Origin: Mucilaginibacter frigoritolerans
GTDB taxonomy: Bacteria > Bacteroidota > Bacteroidia > Sphingobacteriales > Sphingobacteriaceae
Assembly: GCF_007830615.1 (NCBI RefSeq)
Contig: NZ_VLLI01000016.1
Span: 59,618 to 123,617, forward strand
Length of the DNA stretch: 64,000 nt
Direction of reading: 5' to 3'
Shown: piece by piece, positions 19,451 to 27,977 of the stretch
Position numbering within the stretch: position 1 is the stretch's first letter
Layout: every line of letters begins with the position of its first letter
The notes under the pieces: generated by a model
Database searches by the model: none
Seen by the model: the letters and a program-made list of their open reading frames with translations, nothing else
Told to the model about the DNA's origin: nothing
Made by a program: the position numbers and the translations under genes

Positions 19451-19494
19451 AATATTTATTCTATTAAATCTATAGATTTAATAGAATAAATATT
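19451..19494. repeat. Perfect 44-bp AT-rich palindrome without spacer
   Basis: Bases 19451-19472 are the exact reverse complement of 19473-19494, with the axis in CTATAG. No mismatch and no loop; the flanking bases do not extend it. Composition is almost entirely A and T. It lies about 300 bases upstream of the SusC operon start. It could extrude as a cruciform, serve as an operator, or form a hairpin in a leader RNA; the sequence does not decide. Confidence 0.85.
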
Positions 19495-20030
19495 GAACAG
19501 AGGTATAAGTGCTTTGATCTTTAGTCGTTACAGATATGGTAATTGTAATATCAGCTTAGCATCCTGTAGTCATTGGGCGTTTGTCCTATCTTTTATTTAA
19601 ACAGTCTTTATATGGAGTAAAGTTAACATTGGTTTTCTAAATGAAAGTTTACAGAAAATCTTCAAAAAGCTTTAACTTAAACATAGTACAAAAAAGATCC
19701 TTTTTTAACTTCTCCGCACTGAAATCATAAAATATGAAAAACAAAAACGATTTCTCCAGGCGGTAAACTGTATTATATTCGTATTTAAACATGATACATT
19801 AAAAATTCTATTAATATTGCGCGGGCTTGGCGAGCAACAAAGAAAATGGAGTTTGATGGGTAGATTTGTTCAGGCGAAAGAGGGTCTGATAATGTGTAAA
19901 TTGAACAATTCCATAGCTTTGCCAATCCAAAGCAAGCCACCTACTTTAATTCATTGGTTAATTAGTACTTGTAAATGGACTTAAAAGGCCTTCAAAAGTA
20001 TTTTACTGGATTTAACTAACCCTCCTGAGC

Positions 20031-20050
20031 CTACCTCAACCTTCCTCAAT
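20031..20050 (+). promoter_or_regulatory. Candidate operator upstream of the GntR-type regulator gene
   Basis: Two adjacent 10-bp units, CTACCTCAAC (20031-20040) and CTTCCTCAAT (20041-20050), agree at 8 of 10 positions. The combined element matches, in reverse orientation, a 20-base stretch before rhaT at 21213-21232 (16 of 20 positions by hand alignment). Being shared by the regulator gene and the operon it probably controls, it is a candidate binding site. Confidence 0.4.
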
Positions 20051-20153
20051 CTTCTTGATTACGGTTTCAGATCCTGTTTTTCCGCACTCAGCAAGCGTTA
20101 TAAAAAAACGCTACTTTTATTCCATATAAAATATGTCATATTAGAAATTTAGT

Positions 20154-21179
20154 ATGAAGAATTATTTGAAAATTATTAAAATAGATGAGTTTTCAATAAC
20201 ACCTAAGTACCTGCAGATTTACAATTCTGTCCTTAGAGGGATTGACGATCAGCTTATCGAAAAAGGTGATATTTTCCCATCGATCTTTGATTTGAGCGTA
20301 GCCCTTGAAGTGTCGCGGAATACAATCGAAAGAGCTTATAACGAATTAAAAAAAATTGGGTTACTCAGTTCCATTAACGGCAAAGGATATTTTATCTCCA
20401 ATATTCTATTTCAAAAACCGGTAAAAATATTATTACTATTTAATAAGTTAAGCAGTCATAAAAAAATCATTTACGACTCCTTTGCGGAAACTCTGGGATC
20501 AAACGCCGCAATTGATTTTTATATTTATAATAATGACTTTAATTTCTTCAAGAAGATTTTGCTTGAAAAAGTCGATCAATATTCTAAACTGGTGATCATT
20601 CCGCACTTTAAAGAGAGCGAAGCGGACGCACTGAAAATTATCAATGAACTGCCAAAAGATAAGTTAATATTGATGGATAAATTAATTCCGGGCATGTGTG
20701 GAAGCTTTGGGGCCGTTTTTGAAAACTTCGAACTGGATATCTATTCAGCTTTGAGTCAGTTATCAGGAAAACTATCAAAATACAAAACAATTAAAATAAT
20801 TTTTCCCGAGAATAGCTATTATTCAAAGCAAATTCTGACAGGCTTTGAAAACTTCTGCGTGGACTATGCGTTCAATCATGAAACCATTAGCGGCCTGGCG
20901 GAAGAACAACTGCAACCGGGTACCGTGTACATTAATTTAATGGAAGATGACTTGGTGGACCTTATTGAAAAATCCATCGCAGCAAACTTAATAGTAGGAA
21001 ATGATATCGGTGTCATCTCTTATAATGAGACCCCTTTAAAGAAAATAATTCTGAAGGGCATTACTACTATTTCTACCGACTTTAAAATGATGGGAGAAAA
21101 AACGGCCCGTATGGTACTGGATAACTCGAAAGACCATTTGGCTATTCCTTTTCACGTAACATTTAGAAACTCAATATAA
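20154..21179 (+). CDS. GntR-family regulator with LacI-like sensor domain, predicted rhamnose regulator
   Basis: 341 residues. An N-terminal GntR winged helix-turn-helix (about residues 10-80: IFPSIFDLSVALEVSRNTIE, then GKGYFIS) is joined to a periplasmic-binding-protein-like sensor domain (VKILLLFNKLSSHKKIIYDS, SKLVIIPHFKESEADALKII, then LIVGNDIGVISYNETPLKKI and the C-terminal GITTISTDFKMMGEKTARMV). This fusion type is common among sugar-responsive repressors of Bacteroidota. It directly precedes the rhamnose cassette (105 bases to rhaT) on the same strand. Control of that cassette by L-rhamnose or a pathway intermediate is inferred from position and the similar operator-like motif. Confidence 0.82.
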   Translation: MKNYLKIIKIDEFSITPKYLQIYNSVLRGIDDQLIEKGDIFPSIFDLSVALEVSRNTIERAYNELKKIGLLSSINGKGYFISNILFQKPVKILLLFNKLSSHKKIIYDSFAETLGSNAAIDFYIYNNDFNFFKKILLEKVDQYSKLVIIPHFKESEADALKIINELPKDKLILMDKLIPGMCGSFGAVFENFELDIYSALSQLSGKLSKYKTIKIIFPENSYYSKQILTGFENFCVDYAFNHETISGLAEEQLQPGTVYINLMEDDLVDLIEKSIAANLIVGNDIGVISYNETPLKKIILKGITTISTDFKMMGEKTARMVLDNSKDHLAIPFHVTFRNSI

Positions 21180-21212
21180 CCCCAATATAAACCACACTAT
21201 TACAGTGCCCGT

Positions 21213-21232
21213 GAAGGATAAGGAAGGTTAAG
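21213..21232 (+). promoter_or_regulatory. Candidate operator upstream of rhaT
   Basis: GAAGGATAAGGAAGGTTAAG lies 53 bases before the rhaT start and is similar to the reverse complement of the element before the GntR gene (20031-20050), with the core AACCTTCCT identical. Its position near the start codon fits a repressor site. Confidence 0.4.
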
Positions 21233-21284
21233 TAGTTTTTGTCATTTATTATTGCGTTTATAAACCAATTTATAAATTTCTAAT

Positions 21285-22403
21285 ATGCAGGTGCTATTTG
21301 GCGTAATATTCCATTTTATAGGAGGTTTTGCTTCCGGTAGCTTTTATATACCTTATAAAAAAGTGAAGCACTGGGCATGGGAAAGTTACTGGATAGTGGG
21401 CGGTATTTTCTCCTGGCTACTTGTTCCGCCATTGGCGGCTTGGTTAACTATTCCGAATTTCACCGAAATTATACGCGACACTAATGGTAGCATCCTGCTC
21501 CTCACCTACTTTTTCGGCCTGCTTTGGGGAATTGGCGGGTTAACCTATGGCCTGGGCGTTCGTTATTTAGGGGTGTCATTAGGCAGCACCATTATATTAG
21601 GCCTATGTGCCGTGTTCGGTTCGCTTATCCCCTCTGTTTATTATGGTTTCTTTCCTCAAGCGGGGAAAGACAGCATAGTAACATTGGCAACTACCCATTG
21701 GGGCCAATGGGTATTATCGGGTATCGGGCTTACCGTAGTCGGCATCATCATCTGCGGCTGGGCAGGCACTATGAAAGAAAAAGAACTGGCTGCAGGCAGG
21801 GCCAATGTAGCTGACAATAAAGATTACCGCTTCGGGCTGGGCATTGTAGTGGCGATTGTCTCCGGCGTACTTAGCGCCTGCTTTAATTTCGGAATAGAGG
21901 CCGGTAAAACAATGGCTGATTCTGCCAATACTATATGGATAGCCAATCATCACGGGCAGGGAAATTTCCTTTTTCAAAACAATGTGGTTTATATTGTAAT
22001 TTTATGGGGTGGCTTAACGACCAACTTTATTTGGTGTATGGTATTAAATGCCCGCAATAAAAGTTTTGGGAATTATACCGATAAAAAAACGCCCCTGTTA
22101 AAAAACTACATCTTTTGCGCATTGGCAGGCACCACCTGGTTTCTGCAATTCTTTTTTTATGGTATGGGCGAAAGTAAAATGGGCAATGGTGCCAGTTCAT
22201 GGATATTGCACATGGCTTTTATAATACTCATTGCAAACGCTTGGGGCCTGGTTCTAAAAGAATGGAAAGGCGTAAGCAAAAGGGCTCTTGCAATAATAAT
22301 TACCGGTATAACAGTGATGATTTTATCGGTTTTAATAGTAGGCAAAGGAAATGCTGTCAAAGACGAAGAGATCAAATTAATCCATACAAATAATATCAAA
22401 TAA
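21285..22403 (+). CDS. rhaT: L-rhamnose/H+ symporter
   Basis: 372 residues with about ten transmembrane segments. The N-terminus (VIFHFIGGFASGSFYIPYKK followed by VKHWAWESYW) is highly characteristic of RhaT, as are GIGGLTYGLGVRYLGVSLGS and the C-terminal FFFYGMGESKMGNGASSWIL. It imports L-rhamnose with a proton across the inner membrane. It is the first gene after the regulator and begins the rhamnose operon; the next gene follows 22 bases later. No outer-membrane transporter or rhamnosidase gene is adjacent. Confidence 0.94.
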   Translation: MQVLFGVIFHFIGGFASGSFYIPYKKVKHWAWESYWIVGGIFSWLLVPPLAAWLTIPNFTEIIRDTNGSILLLTYFFGLLWGIGGLTYGLGVRYLGVSLGSTIILGLCAVFGSLIPSVYYGFFPQAGKDSIVTLATTHWGQWVLSGIGLTVVGIIICGWAGTMKEKELAAGRANVADNKDYRFGLGIVVAIVSGVLSACFNFGIEAGKTMADSANTIWIANHHGQGNFLFQNNVVYIVILWGGLTTNFIWCMVLNARNKSFGNYTDKKTPLLKNYIFCALAGTTWFLQFFFYGMGESKMGNGASSWILHMAFIILIANAWGLVLKEWKGVSKRALAIIITGITVMILSVLIVGKGNAVKDEEIKLIHTNNIK

Positions 22404-22425
22404 ATAATAATTCAATATTAAGCAT

Positions 22426-24546
22426 ATGTCTGCCAGTACAACACAATTTAAACATGTAAGTTATTTATGGGATGACGCCAAAGCAGCCGAACTAGCAGGC
22501 GACGAGGTAGCATTACTGATATATAGATCAAACCTTTTGGGCGCCGATTTGCACCTAACCAACTATGGTGGCGGCAATACATCATGTAAGGTAATGGACA
22601 AAGATCCCTTAACTGGAAACAAAGTTGAAGTAATGTGGATCAAAGGTTCGGGCGGTGATATCGGCACATTGAAAAAAAGTGGTCTCGCCGCTTTATATGT
22701 CGACCGTCTGCGCAGCCTGAAGAATGTTTATCGCGGTATTGAGTTTGAAGATGAAATGGTTGAACTATTTAACCACAGCATTTTTGACCTTAACTCAAAA
22801 GCCCCGTCAATTGATACGCCCTTACATGGCTTTTTACCCTTCAAACACATTGATCATTTACACCCCGATGCGGCCATTGCTATAGCGGCGGCAAAAGACG
22901 GTAAAAAAATAACCAATGAGCTTTTCGGAGGAGCAATAGGTTGGGTAGACTGGCAACGCCCCGGCTTCGACTTAGGCTTGCAGCTTAAAGCCTGTTTAGA
23001 TGCCAGCCCAGACATCCGGGGTATCATGCTGGGCTCACACGGATTGTTTACCTGGGGGGATACCGCATATGAAAGCTATATCAATACCCTTGAAGTAATT
23101 GAAAAATGCGCTGAGTATTTAGAAGAAAACTACAAGAAAAAAGGTGCTGCTTTTGGTGGTAAAAAGATTGATAGTTTGCCCGAAGCTGAACGCAAAAAGC
23201 AAGCAGTAGCATTAGCGCCAATATTACGGGGATTTTGTTCATCAAAAACACAGATGATCGGCCACTTTACAGATGATGCAAGGGTGCTGGAATATATTAA
23301 TGCTAACGATCTGGAGCGTTTAGCTCCAATGGGCACCAGCTGCCCCGACCATTTTCTGCGTACCAAAATCAGCCCACTGGTATTGGAATTAAAAGCCGGC
23401 GATGACCTGTCAGATGTCGTTGCTGTCAAAGATAAACTTACCCCTGCATTTGAAGCCTATCGCAAAATGTATGAGGATTACTATAATACTTGCAAACACC
23501 TGAACAGCCCTGCTATTCGCGATGCTAACCCGGTAGTAATACTTTACCCGGGTGTAGGCATGTTTACTTTTGCCAAGGATAAACAAACCGCCCGCGTGGC
23601 AGCTGAATTCTATATCAACGCTGTAAACGTCATGAAAGGGGCTGAGGCAATCTCAGCATATACTTCATTGCCACGCCAGGAAGCCTTTGATATTGAATAC
23701 TGGTTACTGGAAGAGGCCAAACTGCAACGCATGCCTAAACCAAAAGCCTTATCAGGACGGGTTGCCTTTATAACCGGAAGTGCAGGCGGCATCGGTAAAG
23801 CGATTGCCAAAAGGTTTGTAGAAGAAGGCGCAGTTGTTATATTGAATGACATGAACGCCGAACGCTTAGAAGGTGCCGGCGAAGAATTCAAAAAAGCATA
23901 CGGTAAAGATGCATATACCACCGTAACTTTGGATGTAACTAGCGCGGAACAGATTAATGAAGCAATAGCAACCGCTATTTTAGCTTTTGGTGGAGTAGAT
24001 TTGATAGTGAATAATGCCGGCTTATCGATCTCTAAAACAATAGCCGACCACACCGAAAAAGATTGGGATTTATTATATGATGTATTGGTAAAAGGCCAGT
24101 TTTTGGTTACTCAGGCAGCTGTGGCAGTGATGAAGAAACAAGCCATTGGTGGCGACATCATCAACATAGTAAGTAAAAACGCCTTAGTTAGCGGGCCAAA
24201 CAACGCCGGTTACGGCAGTGCGAAAGCGGCACAACTGCACCTCAGCAGATTGAATGCCGCAGAACTTGGTCCTAATCATATCCGGGTAAATGTCATCAAC
24301 CCTGACGCTGTGATAAGCGACAGTAACATTTGGGCAGGCGGTTGGGCCGAAGGCCGGGCTAAAGCTTATGGTATAACTGTTGCAGAACTACCTACCTACT
24401 ACGCTAAAAGGACATTACTGAATGAGATTATTTTACCTGTTGATATCGCTAATGCCTGTTTTGCTTTAACCGGAGGCTTATTAAACAAATCAACAGGGAA
24501 TGTAATCAATGTTGACGGCGGCGTATCGGCAGGATTTGTAAGGTAG
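22426..24546 (+). CDS. rhaEW: Bifunctional rhamnulose-1-phosphate aldolase / lactaldehyde dehydrogenase
   Basis: 706 residues, a fusion. Residues 1-430 are a class II aldolase/adducin domain (NLLGADLHLTNYGGGNTSCK, then HGFLPFKHIDHLHPDA with the zinc-binding histidines, and GSHGLFTWGD). Residues 440-706 are a short-chain dehydrogenase with the dinucleotide motif FITGSAGGIGKAIAK, NNAG, catalytic YGSAKAAQ and a C-terminal VINVDGGVSAGF. This fusion cleaves L-rhamnulose 1-phosphate to DHAP and L-lactaldehyde and oxidises the aldehyde to L-lactate. It sits between rhaT and the isomerase gene, and the lactate genes follow in the same operon, which fits the predicted product. Confidence 0.92.
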   Translation: MSASTTQFKHVSYLWDDAKAAELAGDEVALLIYRSNLLGADLHLTNYGGGNTSCKVMDKDPLTGNKVEVMWIKGSGGDIGTLKKSGLAALYVDRLRSLKNVYRGIEFEDEMVELFNHSIFDLNSKAPSIDTPLHGFLPFKHIDHLHPDAAIAIAAAKDGKKITNELFGGAIGWVDWQRPGFDLGLQLKACLDASPDIRGIMLGSHGLFTWGDTAYESYINTLEVIEKCAEYLEENYKKKGAAFGGKKIDSLPEAERKKQAVALAPILRGFCSSKTQMIGHFTDDARVLEYINANDLERLAPMGTSCPDHFLRTKISPLVLELKAGDDLSDVVAVKDKLTPAFEAYRKMYEDYYNTCKHLNSPAIRDANPVVILYPGVGMFTFAKDKQTARVAAEFYINAVNVMKGAEAISAYTSLPRQEAFDIEYWLLEEAKLQRMPKPKALSGRVAFITGSAGGIGKAIAKRFVEEGAVVILNDMNAERLEGAGEEFKKAYGKDAYTTVTLDVTSAEQINEAIATAILAFGGVDLIVNNAGLSISKTIADHTEKDWDLLYDVLVKGQFLVTQAAVAVMKKQAIGGDIINIVSKNALVSGPNNAGYGSAKAAQLHLSRLNAAELGPNHIRVNVINPDAVISDSNIWAGGWAEGRAKAYGITVAELPTYYAKRTLLNEIILPVDIANACFALTGGLLNKSTGNVINVDGGVSAGFVR

Positions 24547-24575
24547 TTAATATTCCATAATCAGTAGCTAAAGAG

Positions 24576-25850
24576 ATGCAATTAGAGAAATATACTATTG
24601 ACGAGTTAAATCATCAGCAAGCTAAAAAGCACCAGTGGCGGTTTAATGGTGTAGCCGCAGATATCAGCAATATTGATGATGTGCTTAAAAAATTAGGTGT
24701 ATTCAATATCGCTATACCGAGTTGGGCCCTGGGTACAGGTGGTACCCGTTTCGGCCGTTTTTCCGGCGGTGGCGAACCGCGGAGCCTAGAGGAAAAAATT
24801 GAAGACGTAGGTCTTATTCATGCTTTGAATAAATCCAGCAATGCCATATCCCTGCATATCCCCTGGGATATTCCTAAAAATGCAGTAGCCATTAAAGCAT
24901 TGGCTGCTCAACATGGGTTACACTTCGACGCGGTAAACTCCAATACCTTTCAGGATCAAAAGGATCAAAAACTGAGCTACAAATTTGGCTCACTGCACCA
25001 TATTGATAAAGCCGTCCGCAAACAAGCCATAGAGCACAATATTGAAGTAATAAAATACGGAAGGCAACTGGAATCCAAAGCGATATCGGTTTGGCTTTCT
25101 GACGGATCGAATTTTCCCGGTCAGCTTAATTTCCGCAAGGCATTTCAGAACACTTTGGAAAGCTTAGAGGAGATTTACGCGGCTTTGCCAGATGATTGGA
25201 AAATTTGGGTAGAGTATAAACCCTACGAACCTAATTTTTATTCAACTACCATTGGCGATTGGGGTCAGTCTTACCTATTAGCTAATAAATTAGGCGCCAA
25301 GGCAAGCACCCTGGTTGACTTGGGTCACCACCTGCAAGGCACCAATATTGAGCAGATAGTTTCACTGTTACTCATGGAAGGCAAACTTGCCGGTTTCCAC
25401 TTTAATGATTCCAAATATGGGGATGACGATTTAACGGTTGGGAGTATCAACCCCTACCAATTGTTCTTGATATTTAATGAATTGGTGGAGGGAATGGATG
25501 CAAAAGGTATGGATCATGCTACGTCAATTGGCTGGATGATAGATGCTTCACACAATGTAAAAGATCCGATTGAAGATCTATTACAATCTGTTCAGGCTAT
25601 CAAAATAGCTTATGCACAAGCCTTATTAGTTGATAAAACCGCATTAGTAACAGCTCAAAATAACAACGACGTAACATTAGCTCAGGAGATCTTGCAGCAG
25701 GCATATCGCACTGATGTTCGTCCATTAGTGGCAGAGGCATCATTGCGTAATGGGGGTACTTTGGATCCTATCGGCGCCTTTCGTAAGTTGAACATCAGAG
25801 GAAACTTGATAAAAGAACGCGGACTAAAAACGGTAGCCACAGGGCTATAA
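24576..25850 (+). CDS. rhaI: L-rhamnose isomerase, RhaI type
   Basis: 424 residues, sugar isomerase of the xylose-isomerase-like TIM-barrel fold. Metal and substrate residues are suggested by EYKPYEPNFYSTTIGDWGQS, LVDLGHHLQGTNIEQ and GFHFNDSKYGDDDL (histidine and aspartates at about residue 280). The N-terminal SWALGTGGTRFGRFSGGGEP is typical of the RhaI group, which converts L-rhamnose to L-rhamnulose and is distinct from E. coli RhaA. It lies 29 bases after the aldolase fusion gene and 7 bases before the kinase gene. Context makes rhamnose the clear substrate. Confidence 0.88.
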   Translation: MQLEKYTIDELNHQQAKKHQWRFNGVAADISNIDDVLKKLGVFNIAIPSWALGTGGTRFGRFSGGGEPRSLEEKIEDVGLIHALNKSSNAISLHIPWDIPKNAVAIKALAAQHGLHFDAVNSNTFQDQKDQKLSYKFGSLHHIDKAVRKQAIEHNIEVIKYGRQLESKAISVWLSDGSNFPGQLNFRKAFQNTLESLEEIYAALPDDWKIWVEYKPYEPNFYSTTIGDWGQSYLLANKLGAKASTLVDLGHHLQGTNIEQIVSLLLMEGKLAGFHFNDSKYGDDDLTVGSINPYQLFLIFNELVEGMDAKGMDHATSIGWMIDASHNVKDPIEDLLQSVQAIKIAYAQALLVDKTALVTAQNNNDVTLAQEILQQAYRTDVRPLVAEASLRNGGTLDPIGAFRKLNIRGNLIKERGLKTVATGL

Positions 25851-25857
25851 TTAAAAA

Positions 25858-27240
25858 ATGAGTGCAATACCTGTAATAGCTATATTTGATGTGGGTAAAA
25901 CCAACAAAAAGCTTTTCCTTTTTGATGAGCACTATCATATTGTTTATGAAAAATCGGCACGCTTTGTTGAAATCGTTGATGATGAAGGTTATCCTTGTGA
26001 AAATATTGACAGCCTGACGCGATTTGTCTTTGATTCTTTGATAGAAGTAAACAAAATGAATGAATTTACGTTGGTTGCTGTAAATTTCTCCACATACGGG
26101 GCAAGCCTCGTGCACATTGATGAAAACGGAAAGGTTATCGCACCATTATATAATTATCTTCAGAAATATCCTGAAAGCATAAAAAATCAGTTCTACGAGG
26201 CTTATGGTGGTGAAGAGAAGATGGCAAAGGAAACGTCATCCCCTGTATTGGGTAACTTAAATTCAGGCATGCAGCTTTACCAGATCAAGTATCGGAAACC
26301 CTACCTCTTTAACAAAATAAAGTACAGTCTGCATTTGCCGCAGTACCTCAGCTATTTGTTAACAAAACAGCCCGTTACGGATATTACCAGCATCGGCTGC
26401 CACACAGGTCTTTGGGATTTTGAGCGAAACGACTATCATGAATGGGTTTATCGGGAACATATTTTTGAAAAGTTCGCACCGCTCACCCCCTCAGATACCG
26501 TCCTCCAAAATGCCGAAGGGCCATCAAGCTTTTTAGTAGGTACTGGTTTGCATGACAGTTCTGCAGCGCTCATTCCCTACCTGGTTAATTTTACGGAGCC
26601 TTTCGTTTTAATAAGCACTGGAACATGGTGCATTAGCCTGAATCCGTTTAACAACACACCGCTTACCGCCATTGAATTGAAAAACGATTGCCTCTGTTAC
26701 ATCCAATATAAAGGCGCTCCGGTAAAGGCTTCTCGCTTATTTGCGGGAAATGAGCATGAGTTTCAGATGAAAAGAATTGCTACCCATTTTAACGTCGATA
26801 CTTTTATATTTGAAGATATTGCGTACGATGCTGATATCATTAAAAGACTCAAAAGTGATATCGACATACAATCGCAGCCGGTTTCAGGACAGCAGCCAAG
26901 ATTTACCGGAAGAGATTTATTTACATTTATGAATTATACTGAGGCTTACCACCAGCTCATGCTGGATATTGTTGAACAGCAACACCATTCTACAGCACTC
27001 GTATTGAATGGGCTGAAAATTCGCAAGCTATTCGTAGATGGTGGGTTCAGCAAAAATCCCATCTTCATGAATTTACTCGCAAAAGCATTCCCAGACATGG
27101 AAGTATTTGCTGCATCAATGGCGCAGGCAACTGCCCTGGGTACGGCAATAGCCATTCATGATAGCTGGAACAAAAAGCTGCTGCCAGCCGATATCGTCAA
27201 ATTAAAATATTATTCAGCTCCTCACTCTATTCCGCTATGA
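25858..27240 (+). CDS. rhaB: FGGY-family carbohydrate kinase, predicted rhamnulokinase
   Basis: 460 residues. N-terminal phosphate-binding segment IFDVGKTNKKLFLFDE, catalytic region GTGLHDSSAALIPYL (aspartate about residue 226), STGTWCISLNPF, and the C-terminal LFVDGGFSKNPIFMNLLAKA nucleotide motif. It is a diverged FGGY kinase, not close to E. coli RhaB in its N-terminus, but it fills the only missing step: phosphorylation of L-rhamnulose at C1. Its stop overlaps the start of the lutA-type gene (ATGA at 27237-27240), which ties sugar and lactate catabolism into one translationally coupled unit. Confidence 0.85.
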   Translation: MSAIPVIAIFDVGKTNKKLFLFDEHYHIVYEKSARFVEIVDDEGYPCENIDSLTRFVFDSLIEVNKMNEFTLVAVNFSTYGASLVHIDENGKVIAPLYNYLQKYPESIKNQFYEAYGGEEKMAKETSSPVLGNLNSGMQLYQIKYRKPYLFNKIKYSLHLPQYLSYLLTKQPVTDITSIGCHTGLWDFERNDYHEWVYREHIFEKFAPLTPSDTVLQNAEGPSSFLVGTGLHDSSAALIPYLVNFTEPFVLISTGTWCISLNPFNNTPLTAIELKNDCLCYIQYKGAPVKASRLFAGNEHEFQMKRIATHFNVDTFIFEDIAYDADIIKRLKSDIDIQSQPVSGQQPRFTGRDLFTFMNYTEAYHQLMLDIVEQQHHSTALVLNGLKIRKLFVDGGFSKNPIFMNLLAKAFPDMEVFAASMAQATALGTAIAIHDSWNKKLLPADIVKLKYYSAPHSIPL

Positions 27241-27971
27241 AAGTAGGTTTATTTGTTCCTTGTTATGTAGATCAGTTTTATCCCGGCGCAGCTATAGCTA
27301 CGTTGAAGCTGCTGGAGAAGTTGGGTGTTGAAGTGGTTTATCCGCCAAAGCAAACGTGCTGCGGTCAGCCAATGGCTAATTCTGGTTTTGAGCACCTTAC
27401 AATTGGCTGTAATGAATTATTTATAAAGAATTTTGAAGAATTTGAGTACATAGTAGCTCCATCAGGGAGTTGCGTATTGCATATACGCGATCATTTGCAT
27501 GATGATAAACAGCCTGAAGCAGCTAAAAGCATCAGTAACAAGATATATGAGCTTACTGCTTTTTTAACTGATGTACTCAAAGTAAAAAAACTTTCTGCTA
27601 AATTTCCGCACCGCGTAGGTATTCACCAAAGCTGTCATGGACAACGGGGCTTACACATCAGTTCAATGACAGAACTGGTTGCACCGGAATTTTCAAAACC
27701 GCTAAGTCTCTTGCAAATGGTAGACGGTATTGACCTGTTACAGCTTAGCCGTAAAGATGAATGCTGCGGCTTTGGCGGAACATTTTGTGTAACAGAAGAA
27801 GCCGTGTCGGTAAAAATGGGTAAAGACAGGGTTGCCGATCATCTGGAGCACGGCGCCGAGTATATTACCGGAGTCGACATGTCTTGTCTGATGCATATGG
27901 AGGGTATATTAAAAAGACAGGGAAGCAAAGTAAAAGTGATACATATAGCAGAGATTTTAAACGCGGGATAA
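27237..27971 (+). CDS. lutA: L-lactate utilisation Fe-S protein LutA
   Basis: 244 residues. Two CCG-type cysteine-rich domains: PPKQTCCGQPMANSGF (about residue 40) and LSRKDECCGFGGTFCV (about 175-190), as in LutA/YkgE and the C subunits of heterodisulfide reductase and glycolate oxidase. The N-terminus VGLFVPCYVDQFYPGAA is the family signature. With LutB and LutC it forms the non-flavin enzyme that oxidises L-lactate to pyruvate in the cytoplasm. It overlaps the kinase gene by 4 bases and precedes lutB by 6. Confidence 0.92.
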   Translation: MKVGLFVPCYVDQFYPGAAIATLKLLEKLGVEVVYPPKQTCCGQPMANSGFEHLTIGCNELFIKNFEEFEYIVAPSGSCVLHIRDHLHDDKQPEAAKSISNKIYELTAFLTDVLKVKKLSAKFPHRVGIHQSCHGQRGLHISSMTELVAPEFSKPLSLLQMVDGIDLLQLSRKDECCGFGGTFCVTEEAVSVKMGKDRVADHLEHGAEYITGVDMSCLMHMEGILKRQGSKVKVIHIAEILNAG

Positions 27972-27977
27972 GAGTCA

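Larger units (their letters stand above)
19154..20153. other. 1-kb divergent intergenic region
   Basis: AT-rich spacer between the minus-strand SusC operon and the plus-strand GntR gene. It contains GATTCCGGGAATC (a small palindrome at 19201-19213), the 44-bp perfect palindrome at 19451-19494, and a CCTCAA-type direct repeat near 20031-20050. I found no credible ORF on either strand and no tRNA-like fold. Confidence 0.6.
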
